Shown: positions 10,453 through 21,396 of the stretch, in pieces
Layout of the letters: each line of letters begins with the position of its first letter
How positions within the stretch are numbered: position 1 is the first letter of the stretch
Assembly (NCBI GenBank): GCA_003290165.1
Contig: QNQO01006977.1
Span: 36,725 to 100,724 of the forward strand
DNA length: 64,000 nucleotides
Source of the DNA: Berberis thunbergii
Lineage: Eukaryota > Streptophyta > Magnoliopsida > Ranunculales > Berberidaceae
Reading direction: 5' to 3'
Notes under the pieces: generated by a model
Seen by the model: the letters and a program-made list of their open reading frames with translations, nothing else
Told to the model about the DNA's origin: nothing
The model's database searches: none
Position numbers and translations under genes: made by a program

Positions 10453-10800
10453 CACTACACCAAAAATGTCCATTAGCAATGGTTTTAAACCATGGGGGTA
10501 ACCCATTGGCACGGCTTAGAACCGTGGGCAGTAGGGGCGTCGCTAAATCCTCAGTAACGGCTAAAAACCGTGGCAAAATATATGTTAGCCACGATTTCAA
10601 GCCATGGCCAGGAATAGCCACGGCTTAAAACCGTGGCAAGTCCTAGCCACGGTTATAAGCCGTTGCAAAGGTTTTAGCCACGATTTTAAGCTGTGGCAAG
10701 TCCTAGCCACGGTTACAAGTCGTGGCAACTCATGGCCACAGCTCTGAGCTGTTGCAATAGTTAGCCACGGTTTTAAGCCATGGCAAATTTTTTTTTTTTT
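10453..10800. repeat. CACTA-1 left terminal and subterminal hairpin array
   Basis: After the terminus, about ten units of the type gccacggttttaagccgtgg occur, plus variants with gttgca and atggca. Each is an imperfect inverted repeat around TTTTAAG/CTTAAAA. Plant CACTA elements carry such subterminal arrays as transposase-binding sites. A T-rich run at 10786-10801 ends the array. The whole block aligns with the reverse complement of 50853-51159. Confidence 0.85.
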
Positions 10801-11562
10801 TGCTATCAAATGACTTTTTATTACATCTTATAAGTTTTATTTCTAGAAAATAAAAATTTAAATGTGCCAAACTTAAACGAATAGAGGCAAAGTAATGTAA
10901 ATAATAAGATTATACAATTACATCAAATGTGCCAAACTTTGTTTCATGCTGTGCACGTTTTGTCATTCGTCAGTTGACCAGATTATCAATTATATCAAAT
11001 GGTCAAAGAATATGCAATACATTTATTCTCATGGACTTGCCCGAAGAGAGCTTGAAAGCACCCATGCATCAATTGCTTTTCATCCTTCAAAGCTAATTCA
11101 GTTGCTAGTTTTGCCTGTTAACATGCATCAAGTAAACCCAAATTAGATAGCATTTAGATCCAAACACATAGTTACATGTTAAAGGGAAGCTATTTATGTT
11201 CACTGAGACCAATCAGTGTTGAATACAGCTACATTATAGTGATGTCTTCCAGGCGTGATTCTTGAAAGATTAACCAAAACTATACAACAAGAAACCTTTT
11301 AGCAAAGTAGAGTTGGTTCAAGCCCATAGGTCTGGTTTCAGTGCCCACAACACTGATTTCGTGACAGTGTTTTCCGATTATACATGGCATGACAGTGTTT
11401 TCAAATTATGCCTGGCATTAGTAGTAAGTTGTTTTGGCTATCTAGATAGTCATAAACCAATTTGTGTCATTACTTGCTACAATGCCGAAAAACTAAAAGC
11501 AGGTATTGCAGCTAACCATTTTTTTTTTAAATATGTAAAAGATCAGAAAAGTAGAACATTAC

Positions 11563-11645
11563 CTGTTCAAGAAGCTCTGAGTAGTCTTTAGGAAATTGCA
11601 CGTCAAACCCCACTGAATTGCTATCATCTCTTGAAACTGAGTGAG
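11563..11645 (-). pseudogene. LPA3-like (DUF1995) exon fragment
   Basis: On the minus strand this reads SVSRDDSNSVGFDVQFPKDY then SELLEQ, followed by a GTAATG donor. The VGFDVQFPKDYSELLEQ stretch resembles the start of the DUF1995 domain of chloroplast LOW PSII ACCUMULATION 3-type proteins. Only one exon is visible. The identification rests on a short stretch recalled from the family, so it is tentative. It lies between the left array of CACTA-1 and a LINE relic. Confidence 0.4.
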
Positions 11646-11983
11646 TAATACAAATATGGCTTCTAGACAGTTTTTGCATCGAGAATCTTGTGCTACTCAA
11701 ATTTCTGCTGCTCTATACATGAAAGTTTGACTGAATGAGATCTAACAAATTAGGCAATCAGATCAGACTTTCACATGATCTTTCAAAATAGAACTCTAAA
11801 TTACATATGTTCACAATTTTACCTAGGAATTGAAACTGTGTATTATTTACGTATTAATCCGCAAGTGACACTGCCTATTGAATTTGCAACATTCACTTCT
11901 GATGTAAAAATTCAAATTATTTTCCCATAACATCTATTGTTTTATTTTATTTTTACAAGATCACAATTTTTAATAGACTAGAA

Positions 11984-12265
11984 TACACTAAGTAGTTTGT
12001 TTCTAGAGGTAACCCAATGCCAATCAATATAGAGATTTTTCCATTCTATCACTGTACCTTCCGAAATCCTCCGGTTATGTTCCTTCCATAATGTCCAACA
12101 AATAATATATGGAGTGAGCTTCGACACTAGCCTTAGTACCCTACAAGGGAATATAGGGACCCAACCCCTTTTTGTTGAAGCGAGCTTTGTAAGCTCTGAC
12201 ACAGCCTCCTTTCTTTCAGACCATTTTAATACTTCAACAAAAGTGTTCAAACAAAAGTGTTGTGT
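11984..12265 (-). pseudogene. LINE ORF2 C-terminal relic
   Basis: The frame contains RLVSKLTPYIICWTLWKEHN then RRISEGTVIEWKNLYID. The pattern W/L-x-x-IPxxIxWxxWKERNxRxFE is the usual tail of plant LINE reverse transcriptases after the zinc-binding domain. It is isolated inside CACTA-1 with no adjacent RT domain or poly(A), so it was probably acquired as a filler fragment. Confidence 0.5.
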
Positions 12266-12382
12266 CAATCAGAAGTGACCATTGAAAACAAAATCTTCAA
12301 ATGATTAAAATCATATCCAATATGATGAGATCAAATTGTGGATATTGAAGAAGCATACAAGAAGAGAAGAGAACAAACTGAC

Positions 12383-13890
12383 CATTTGAGAATTTGATGA
12401 TGACTGAGCACTAGCAGTATTGTACAATGCGGAATTAGCTCCATCAAACTGATTAAGATGATTCCTTAGCTAACTCCCTTGAGTTAGTTGATTGACTTGA
12501 CTCTGCCCAAGTGTATGCTGAAACTGCCCTGACGGCAGTTGCCTACTCTGAAATTGCTGATGAGCTAATGGTTGCGAATACTGCATTTGATGTTGTACCT
12601 AGATAGAAAAAAAATGAATGATAAGATGAAGCACCTTACTCGTTTTAATGCAAACAAATTCCCTTATCCGGATTCCATAATGGGGCTGACGTGGTGGTGA
12701 AAAAGAAGTGAAGATGCAATCTAAACGGAAAAGGTCGAAAGTCTTTAAAAGAATTAACAACTACTATTGAGTGCTAAGTTACCGCTTGAAATTTCTGAGC
12801 CTGGGATTGCAACTCATGTAGCTGTGGTTGCTGACCCTGCCACAATAAATAAGAGAACTTAATAATTGCAAATAAAGTTCAAAGCATTACTTTCAAGAAT
12901 GTGGCACATGCACATAAGTGTGTTAACAAGTCCTTAAAGGAAAAGAACGGGGTGGCGATCAACTACTGCGAATATGAAAGATGTTTTAGCCAGATGAATG
13001 ACTTCAATAAATAGTTTTATGTTGGTGCACCGTGTCAATTGAGATGCTGGCGATAAATCCATGTCAACAAAATAAGATCATACTTTGGAGGAGAGAGAGG
13101 ATTCACAAAATTCGATATCTTTCAAAGTCTCTCACCAATATCACTAAGCAATCTCCACATTATGAATAGCAACGATTTCAAAGTAATATTACTTGTGTGG
13201 AGGCTCTTACATTTTACTAATAAAATAAAATAAACTCATCATTAGCAATATAGTTTTTAGAATTGATTCAAAATAAATTACAAGAACAAGGAAAGAAAAA
13301 TGTTCCACTAATTTCGTAACATATTCTTCATAAAGAAAACATACGACAGACACGACACGTGCATACACACAAGTATCATAGACAGAAAATGACAGTATAC
13401 ATGTTTTTTGTAGCAAAAAAAAGGAAAACAATAGGCACTTTCAAAAGAACAAACATGCATGGAACAATAGACCAAAAGAAAATTCAATCAATTTACTAAC
13501 ATTACAAAATCAGAATGTTGAACTCAGCGAAAACTAGAAAAATGTTTAAGTCGCATGGTTTCATCAAACCAAGGCCCAATAAAGGAAAAACAAAATTTCA
13601 CCTTCCTCAGTTTTTGGGTTTCCTTAATATTGTCTTGGCAACATGGTTCCTTTATTATCTTAGTTTCAAGGACAGGAACATGGGTAAATCTTGTGATTCT
13701 TGTAGATTTTAAGTTGCCTATAAAGAAAGAAGGATTTAGGAGTATAGGAAATTATACTTGTCCAAACCCTTGTGTAGAAGACTGTCTGAACTGTTGTTGT
13801 GCAAGGAGCTGTTGTTGATGAGGTAATTGCATCATTTTCTGTCTTTGTTGTTGTTGTTGCTGTGTCAATCAGAAGCATCCTGAACGTCAA
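12383..13890 (-). pseudogene. MED8: Mediator subunit 8 (MED8) captured exons
   Basis: Three exon-like blocks occur in minus-strand order. 13890-13758 encodes a Gln run, then RQKMMQLPHQQQLLAQQQF and RQSSTQGFGQ. 12836-12783 encodes GQQPQLHELQSQAQKFQA. 12598-12383 encodes VQHQMQYSQPLAHQQFQSRQ, GQFQHTLGQSQVNQ, RNHLNQFDGANSALYN and SSSNSQM. Order and sequence match the Gln-rich C-terminal half of plant MED8, which links activators to RNA polymerase II. Splice signals (GTATAA, GTAACT and GTCAGT donors; AG acceptors) are kept. A TAG replaces the expected Gln before LRNHL. N-terminal MED8 exons are absent. The fragment sits in CACTA-1 beside an eL15 fragment on the same strand. Confidence 0.75.
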
Positions 13891-13949
13891 TTATCGCATT
13901 GGAGCAGCAAAAGGTCACATAAAGACGATTCCATACCATCAGCTGCAGA

Positions 13950-14294
13950 TTCATCGCTTGGGCTTGGCCGAGCAACTTCTGAGACTAATTCTGGAGCTAA
14001 TTACAGTAGATTGCCTATCTGGCAAGAACATACCCACCTTCTTCTTCCAGTCGTACTTCATCACTTTCTGGGTGTACCCTGTATCATCCATGTTCACTAC
14101 CTTTCTGCTCATCTCTGTGTGTACAAAGATAAAATTTAACAACTGATTTTGCTCATCATAATGCAATCTTTATTCAAATTTTCATTAATATTTTTGTATT
14201 GCTGTACCTTGTAGCTCAGTGCACTGTTCCAGGGTGTGGTCTGCCAACACTGCAACATGTCTATCATCAGAAACTGCTTGAATGGTGTACCTAC
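13950..14294 (-). pseudogene. Unidentified captured exons
   Basis: Minus-strand exon-like segments lie between the eL15 and MED8 fragments. One, near 14294-14212, reads [19 protein letters not shown] then LEQCTELQ before a GTACAG donor. The next, near 14110-13995, reads EMSRKVVNMDDTGYTQKVMK then YDWKKK. They could be two consecutive exons of one gene or unrelated pieces. I do not recognise the family. The flanking AG/GT signals and protein-like composition suggest capture rather than random openness. Confidence 0.35.
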
Positions 14295-14631
14295 CTGGAG
14301 CTTTGATCCACGTTCATGCAGCAGTCCCCTGTACTTCTTTCCAGCAGATGTGAGCCCTCGAAGTTCCCTGTGTTTGTGGACAGGATTGTAGATCCAGTTT
14401 ATTCTAGGATCATTCCTAATTGTGTTATGGCAGCATCAGCTAGGATTATCTCATAATACTTGTAGGTCGAGTCCTGTGAAAGGCATAACATGCTTCATAA
14501 CTTGCCAAGGAATTAAAAAACAAAAAAAGGAAAAAAAACATTTAGAAATTATCTGAAAAACCTCGTTGATCCAGTAAGAATTAAGAACCATGAGGCCACC
14601 CAATTTGTGTGCGTATCTTCCCCTCCAGTTC
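14295..14631 (-). pseudogene. RPL15: Ribosomal protein eL15 (RPL15) captured exons
   Basis: Exon 14631-14562 encodes RYAHKLGGLMVLNSYWINE. Exon 14473-14295 encodes [15 protein letters not shown], then, one base out of frame, [20 protein letters not shown] and [18 protein letters not shown]. This is the C-terminal half of cytosolic large-subunit protein eL15. A 1-bp deletion after DAA breaks the frame, and the conserved C-terminal basic tail is missing. The intron between the blocks is retained with a GTTTTT donor and CAG acceptor, so capture was from genomic DNA, not cDNA. Confidence 0.8.
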
Positions 14632-15435
14632 CTGCAAGATATCTAGTAATATCATCAAAGAGAAAGTGACAGCCATTGAATAGATAAATGTAAAGAAAAA
14701 TGAAAAATTGCCAACTAGAGGTCAGAAAGAAATGAAACGGGAGCAACTTCAAATTAAGCTCACCTCTACAAGCTCTTTTTCCATGTCGGCATATTCAGAA
14801 TTCCCTGGATCATCCACTAATAGTTGTTTAACCTGTTTCACAAAGATAACAAAAGCACTCAAAGGAGAGTTGAAAATAATTGACAAAGAAACAAAACCAT
14901 GGATGACTGCATAGTTCAAGCAGCAATAAGAACTAGAACAAAATTATTATCAGTACAGATTGAGCCAATCAGACAAGAAAGATAAATAAATAAATAAATA
15001 AATATGGTAAAAATAAAATGTATGTGGTATGCTAAAAGAACTACTAACCTTTAGAGCCAACTCTAGTACTTTAACGATAGAGCTAACACAAAATGCCCAT
15101 GAAACCCTGTTGATGATATTATGCGATGTTGATGGATGAATGATGAGAGCTAACACAATATATGGTACCACCTAAGTGAAAATGATGTCAATAGTATATA
15201 GTAAAAAAAATCACCAAAACAGGAAAAACAAACACATTAAAGCTTTTAGTCAGATCCTTCAATCAGTAGACCGGCAATTACATTATAGACATGTGAATGA
15301 AACCACATCAGACAGAGCAAGCAAGATGTGTGATGCACTCGTGTATGAGCTGTCATTCACGTGTCAAAACTGTCGTGAATTTCAAAACAGCATGATTAAA
15401 ATATAAAAGAATAGAAAAGGAAAAGAACATGTTAC

Positions 15436-15540
15436 CTTTACATTAGGGTTCTTCTTTTTTAGGAACCGACCAACCCCAGAAATGGTACCACCAGTTCCAA
15501 TCCCTACAACAAATATGTCCACTTTGCCTTTTGAAGCAGT
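15436..15540 (-). pseudogene. Cysteine synthase (O-acetylserine(thiol)lyase) exon fragment
   Basis: The minus strand reads [20 protein letters not shown] then [11 protein letters not shown], followed by a GTAACA donor. This is the conserved PLP-phosphate-binding loop (GTGGT) and following helix of plant OAS-TL enzymes, which make cysteine from O-acetylserine and sulfide. Sequence upstream on the same strand (15541-15655) does not look like the preceding OAS-TL exon, so the join may be a capture breakpoint. It is too short to be functional. Confidence 0.75.
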
Positions 15541-15902
15541 AACTAGGAGTTGGAACAAACCAGCGCCTCTATAAAGATCTTAAACCTCATGGGCTTCAGA
15601 TGTAGCTTTGAGGCTATGCAGCTGTGCTTTTCCAGTAAAGACCACCTGCAACATTATTTGTTTATTTACTGTATGTTTATTTTCTTACGAGGAAAGGAGC
15701 ATCGCATATCAGCAAAGAAACAAAGATGAAAGTATGCAACTCTAGGCTAGCTGAATTTAATCCAAAAACAGCACTTGTGCAGCATAAAAGCACACATAAT
15801 ATCTAAAAATAACACTTGTTAGCCAACATTCCAACAGCCTTTGTCGCAGCAAATATGTTTAAAGACGTGAAAGAACTACATAAGTGTGTTTACATGTGGC
15901 AT

Positions 15903-16165
15903 TCCATAATATCGTTATACATCACAACCATGCACCAATTTGATCATTGTCATAAGATTTTTAATGTGGAAGAAGCTAGAATTTACCATGATGCTTCCTT
16001 CCACCAATCCTGATATGTCTTTGATCATGCACCAATCCATAATATCGTTATACATCACAACCATGCACCAATTTGATCATTGTCATAAGATTTTTAATGT
16101 GGAAGAAGCTAGAATTTACCATGATGCTTCCTTCCACCAATCCTGATATGTCTTTGCATGGTTTC
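15903..16165. repeat. 133-bp tandem duplication
   Basis: The block beginning attccataatatcgttatac and containing atttgatcattgtcataag and ccaccaatcctgatatgtc occurs twice, offset by exactly 133 bp and nearly identical. It lies inside CACTA-1 and looks recent. Confidence 0.9.
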
Positions 16166-17860
16166 GTGTCATTTTGGTCTGACAATCCAGGTTCAATCCA
16201 AACTCATATCAGAAGTCCACTGCTCAAATGTTTAAAACTTTCCATTTTCTGTGCAGTCAGAATATCAACTATGCAACTACAAGTAGTATTTACAAACCAT
16301 TTTCAGAGTACCTATACGCCAACTGAAGAATTTCAAGCATAATTAACATTGTTACTCAAGTCCTAAAACTCTTTAAGACAGATTTGCTAAAACATAGAAA
16401 TACCACCTAAAGCACGCATCATCAAGAATCATACTGTATCTCAAAATTGCAATACTTTACTAGCAGCCATAACTCAAAGGTATCAAACTTCCTTTGTCAC
16501 ACATCAACAAAAAGAAACCAGGACAAGAAGGAGGGAATTTGAAAGACAATGGGTGTTGATGAATTGATGGCACCAAAACATTTTTTTCCAAGCAATATGG
16601 CACCAAAACATTTTTTTCCAGGCAATGGGAGGAGCAAAATGCCCTTATGCTGTTTATTTCCTGATATAGCAGGGATTCATTTTTCTCATTTCCTTTACTT
16701 TTTTCTCTTCTAGGTACAAACTTATTGATCATAAAGGAGAAAAATAAAATAAAATAGAAATATATACCCGACGATGTCCCCATACAAAAGCATTTAAAAG
16801 TACAAAGTGAATATCTGCATGTTACAAAATATATTCACCGTTCAATCCAGTAAATGTTAGCACAGACAATGAAATTACAACCAAAAAAAAAAAGCCAATG
16901 TCCACCGTAAGATTTCAGCTCTTTAACCGGTTATAAACCAAAACATTTTTTTCTGGAGGACGTGATATTGGTCATTCAGCTGCAGGAAACTCCAAGTAAC
17001 TATATAGGGGAAAACAACAAAAACAATCAAAGAACCAAAAACACAAATGAATACAAACTCTAGTTCCACCTCATCTCGGTTCATTGCGAGTTAACGCAAT
17101 TTTTTCTGGTTGCGGGATATTTATAGACTTATCGAGGAATAATGTATCTATCTCAGGCTCGGTATCGTAAATAGGACACTTTAGTTCACATAATAATGAA
17201 CAAGATTTTGTAAATTACGATTGTGCTTGCTAGAAAATAGATCCTAAAGCAACTTCACATCATGGCGAATAATCGTGTTATGCCCCTTGTCCCTAATCCC
17301 TACAATATTTTTTTTTAGCACATAACTGATATTGCTCAATTTTTTCAAATGTGAACAGAAAGAAATATGAAGAAATTGGTTAATAATATGAAAACTCGTA
17401 TTGGTCCAACTTGAAAGATAACATATAGACGTGGCCAGATCGTGTAACTTTTGTGATTTAATGACTAGAATGAAATACCACAAAAACCCTCCGACTGATA
17501 TAACATCCTAGAGTAAAATCTTAAAGTAGACCCACAAATTGCTTTAAATCAATTAGAGAACATTTCAAGTTGTAATTTTACCCATGCACATGTATGATCA
17601 ATCAGTTATCAGTATATGAAGTTTTCTGAAAATAAACCAATGATGGTCAAGAACTTCAACCTCATAAACAAGAAAAAGGAAGAAGAAGCAAAAATATCAA
17701 AAGGAATGAATTGTTTATTTGTTCGTTCATCAAAAGGAATGAATGTCATCAATGAATTGGCAAACAAAATACTAAAGAAAATGTGTTTGTGCTCCCTAAC
17801 CACCAAGATGCAAGTATAACCAGGAATATGCAATCATCTATTACTAGTAATATAAAATAC

Positions 17861-18302
17861 CTATCAGAGACTTTATTGATTGTTTCAACTGCATCAAAGC
17901 CAACAGCCTTTGCAACATCAGCTGGCTGAGGAGCAGATACATGCTCAAACTAAACACCGGTGTCTCTTTCAATCCTAGAAATGTTTGTTCGGATCATATA
18001 ACATCACAACAACCCCAGTAGTCCTTGAAAAGGAAACAACCAAATTATTGGGTCGACATTTTAAAATAAGAAGAATGTAAAGTGTCAAAACATTAAGTAT
18101 ACCTGCACTGCCCGTGCGTCTAGAACGATGGATGTAGGCTTCCACATCGCGTGGTGGTTCACACTGAAAAATGATATTGTTAAGGGATGAAATTTTTTAC
18201 AAAAGATCAATAGATAACATGATCGTACACACCTGAATGATCAACTGCACATCATCCAGCCTTGCAGATTATCTTCACCTTGTTGTCTATTAACATATGA
18301 AC
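17861..18302 (-). pseudogene. RH7: DEAD-box RNA helicase RH7-like captured exons
   Basis: In minus-strand order: about 18260-18231 encodes LDDVQLIIQ; 18163-18103 encodes CEPPRDVEAYIHRSRRTGSA; about 18029-17861 encodes TTGVVVMLYDPN and, after a frameshift, NISRIERDTGV, then a TAG, then FEHVSAPQPADVAKAVGFDA and VETINKVSD. These are helicase motifs V-VI and the following linker of the plant PRH75/RH7 group of nucleolar DEAD-box helicases. The motif VI HRxGRTGRxG has become HRSRRTGSAG, losing two key residues. Introns are retained. The N-terminal ATPase core is absent. This is non-functional. Confidence 0.75.
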
Positions 18303-18377
18303 TTTACTCTCTCTATGTTTAGCATTTCTAAGGCATGATGAACTGTTATGAAAGTGAAAAACAACTTAAAAATTTAC

Positions 18378-18466
18378 CCTTCCCAATCTCTTCAATAAGC
18401 TTGTCCCCACCAACAAGCTCCTGCAGCTCTGGCTTCTACCACAACTTCCCTTTCAGCAAAAACAAC
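18378..18466 (-). pseudogene. Ribosomal protein uL1 (organellar type) exon fragment
   Basis: The minus-strand exon, bounded by an AG acceptor and GTAAAT donor, reads VVFAEREVVVEARAAGA and, one frame over, VGGDKLIEEIGKG. The pattern VxVFAEG...EARAAGAxxVGGxELIEEI is typical of bacterial/organellar uL1. A 1-bp shift lies within the Gly-rich segment. Only one exon is seen, between the XTH and RH7 fragments. Confidence 0.55.
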
Positions 18467-18698
18467 CTAAGTGTGTTTGACAACATATGTTCAAAAACTT
18501 GATCAAATCAGAGATCTATAATCTATAGACATATTAACTGATACAAAGATAATGGGAAGTTCTAAATATACTGCAATGCATGAACATGTATAGCTTCTTA
18601 CTTTCAAAGCAACAAAATAGTTGAAGCAATGTTGGCAAGTGAAGTGAACTGACCTGAAATTTCAGCTTTCGGAGTCACTGTGTAAGGCCATTTCTTCT

Positions 18699-18845
18699 GG
18701 TTATCCATCAAAACTCGTGTCAATGCACTGCACTATCTGGGATGGATCTGAATGGGCAACAAATGGCGGCAAGAACCCAGTGAATTATAAGTATACACCT
18801 TTCATAGTTTCATTTAGAGAGATGGAAATGGGGGGATGCATGTAT
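18699..18845 (+). pseudogene. Xyloglucan endotransglucosylase/hydrolase (XTH) exon fragment
   Basis: The plus strand reads [20 protein letters not shown], then [19 protein letters not shown] and REMEMGGCM. This follows the XTH pattern downstream of the GH16 catalytic site (FPxKPMSLYATIWDxSxWAT.GG.xxxNYxYxPFVxxF). The catalytic DEIDFEFLG exon is not present. It is opposite in strand to its neighbours uL1 and RH7, which suggests an independent capture or an inversion within CACTA-1. Confidence 0.75.
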
Positions 18846-19969
18846 CTATCAAAGTTATTGAATGGATGAGAAGTGAGAAAAATGTTCATGATTCACTCCT
18901 ACTGTAATGATCGAGGCTGATTCAAGGTTTTACCCCGAGAATGCAGTAATAGCTAAGGCCTGTGTTTTCCATGAAAAAATTGATCATATGAGATAACTAC
19001 AGAGAAACCAAAGTATGACACCACCATAGCAAATAATGAATATAGATGAAATGTGTTCATCCACTGTAACAAAGATCTAGATGAATCTGGGAACATGTCC
19101 AACAATGTAAATTGCTCTACAACAAGAAATGACCCAACACCACTTCAATACTACTAGAGAGCAAAATATTTAATCAGGGAAAGAATTTCTTAGCCAAAAG
19201 AAAATTACTACATAACTAAATGACTTACAATATCAAATTTTGGAACTTCGCAGAAAGCTCATAAAAAATGGCACCTTTTTTTTTTTTTTTTTTTCCTTTT
19301 TTTATAGGTGCCTCAAATTAATAATCCCCTTCTTTGAAAAAATGTGTTTGATACATCTCTTTAGCAATTCCACTTGATTTCAAAATCCAACAAGTTAAAG
19401 TACTCTGAGAAAATATATGCGACTCCCTCTAGATACATAATTCTTTACCACACCCCTGTTAATTATCTAATTATTCAGTTTCACATACCACTAATTGCAG
19501 CTTTAACTCGAGATGTTAGCAGCCAGCTTACATCAATCAATTCCACTGGAGAATAAAGTTAAGTATAACAAGCCCATATCAAAATTCCACTGGGGTTAAA
19601 AAATTATTCAATTACCATGGTCAAATAGAAAAGGGGAAAAAAATTAATTGGCATAAATGATTGTCACTTCAGAGAAGGCAAATACGCTTGCTTTCTTTGA
19701 AACATACAAGTGTTTTGGTTAGAGAAGGAAACACCACATTCAGGAAATTTTGAATCAACAAACAAAATATGTTATCACCTTGCGCTACTAGATTGCAGTA
19801 ATATAACGCGCTCAATGGATACTTGATAGATCCCATTAGGTCTTTCTCAGCAAACAAAACAATACCATGAAACTTAATCAAACCAAGAAATAGGAACAAA
19901 CAAACATAAACACCGAAGAATAATGGAGGTTTTAAACTTACAAGCATCCATTTATCTCATTCATGACAT

Positions 19970-20080
19970 TGCTTGGGTTCTGGGACCAGAGGTCCACAAG
20001 TTCTGGAAAATTTAGCTTAAAATGTGCTCCCTCCCTTTGTCCCTGGACCACTTCGAAATGGCTGTCCAAAATATTCTGCA
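19970..20080 (-). pseudogene. Unidentified captured exon
   Basis: The minus strand reads QNILDSHFEVVQGQREGAHF then KLNFPELVDLWSQNPSNVM and NEINGC. The composition is protein-like and uninterrupted, unlike the AT-rich surroundings, but I cannot assign a family. Between 18846 and 19970 I see only AT-rich sequence with a long poly-T run at about 19278-19296. Confidence 0.3.
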
Positions 20081-20999
20081 CGGAACAATTTGAAGATTCA
20101 AAAGAACCAGCGAGTTCTCAGTGGCAAGAAAATGAACAAAGTTTAGAAATCAATAAACCTAAAATGGATCAAAGCTCAAAGACATCATCCACCAAGAATC
20201 CAAAAGAAGACTCATGGTGCTTTCTATACTTTGAATCAAAGAAGTCATGTACAGGACAACTCAATACAATACATGGACAATATCCTATCTTATAATAGTA
20301 AAAATTATTGTTCATCAAATAATAACAAAGTTTACTCAAAATCTACAGATCTTTCTCAAAAAAAAAAAAATCTTCAGTATAATTTCCAAAAGCTTAAAGA
20401 CTACAAACTATTAGATTGATTTGAATAAAGAACTTGAATCCGAATCAAGAAAAGCGATTTCATTGAAATCATCTAGAATTTCTCACAAAATCAATTCAAG
20501 AGTTCCATAAGAACTCATCAGAGGTAAGATTATAAGTAAAGTAGTACATAAACAACATCATCTAGAAAAATGAAAAAATAAAAAATAATAAATAATGCTG
20601 AGTTGGGTTGGGTTTCTCTCTGAGAATTTTAGAATCAAAACCTGATTGCTTCATATGTTTCTTTGTGGGGAAGATGACCTGACTCAAACTCGAACCTCGT
20701 TTCATTACTTCTTGAGCTTTTTCCATTACAAGGGCTCACAAATGATCAAACAAAACCTTTCCTCTGCGCTGCGCTGCCTCAATCGATCTCTCCTCTGCGC
20801 TGCGCTGCCTCGATCTCTCCTCTACTCCTCGATCTTTCCTCTACAATAGGTCGAAAATCATTCTCCTAATGACCGCCCAAACTTTTTTCTATTCCCCCAA
20901 TTTTTTTAGCCAAAACCAGTTTTCGCCCAAGCAGGAAAGATGTTTTCGCTAGAGCGCGAAAGTCCTCCCTCCACACATGCGGCCCACGTGCAAAACGCT

Positions 21000-21396
21000 C
21001 TTATTTAGCAACGGTTTTTGGCCGTTGCCCCTTGTAGCCACGGTTTTGAGCCGTTGCTCATTATAGCCACGGTTTTGAGCCGTGGCAATTTTTTTTTAGC
21101 CACGGTTTTAGGCCGTTGGTCATTATAGCCACGGTTTTTAGCCGTGGCAAACACACCAACAGTTTTGAGCCGTAGCCATTGCTTTAGCCATGGTTTTAAG
21201 CCGTTGGTAATTATAGCCACGGTTTTTGGCCGTGGAAAATAAACTAACTATTTTCAGTCGTGGGCAGTTTTTTTTTTTTTTGCCACGATTTTAGGCCGTT
21301 GGTAATTATAGCCACGGTTTTAGGCCGTGGCAACTTAACCAACGGTTTAGAACCGTGGCCATCTCGGCGTGGCTAAACTGGCCTTTTGGTTTAGTG
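21000..21396. repeat. CACTA-1 right subterminal hairpin array
   Basis: About ten units alternate between gccacggttttgagccgtgg and gccgttggtaattata types, with short T runs, up to the terminal ...ggtttagtg. The outer ~100 bp align with the reverse complement of the left end of CACTA-2 (41386 onward), including the GGCC after the CCAAAA motif. Confidence 0.85.

Larger units (their letters stand above)
10453..21396. mobile_element. CACTA-1: 10.9-kb non-autonomous Pack-CACTA element
   Basis: Left terminus CACTACACCAAAAATG at 10453. Right terminus ...CCTTTTGGTTTAGTG ending at 21396, which is the complement of the left terminus with one change. Flanking AGT at 10450-10452 and 21397-21399 is a perfect 3-bp target-site duplication, diagnostic for CACTA elements. 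Both ends carry arrays of palindromic GCCACGG...CCGTGGC units. No TNP1/TNP2-type transposase is recognisable. The interior holds exon fragments of several nuclear genes on both strands, listed separately. It inserted into the pol/spacer region of the gypsy element. The termini and TSD are seen directly; gene capture is inference from the content. Confidence 0.9.

Noticed and set aside
10453..10800. Regularly spaced palindromic repeats that superficially resemble a CRISPR array
   Set aside because: Units are imperfect inverted repeats with variable short spacing at transposon ends in a plant genome; there are no cas genes and no unique spacers of constant length.
14295..14631. eL15 considered as a real ribosomal protein gene
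   Set aside because: Only the C-terminal half is present, with a frameshift, and it lies within a CACTA element between unrelated exon pieces.
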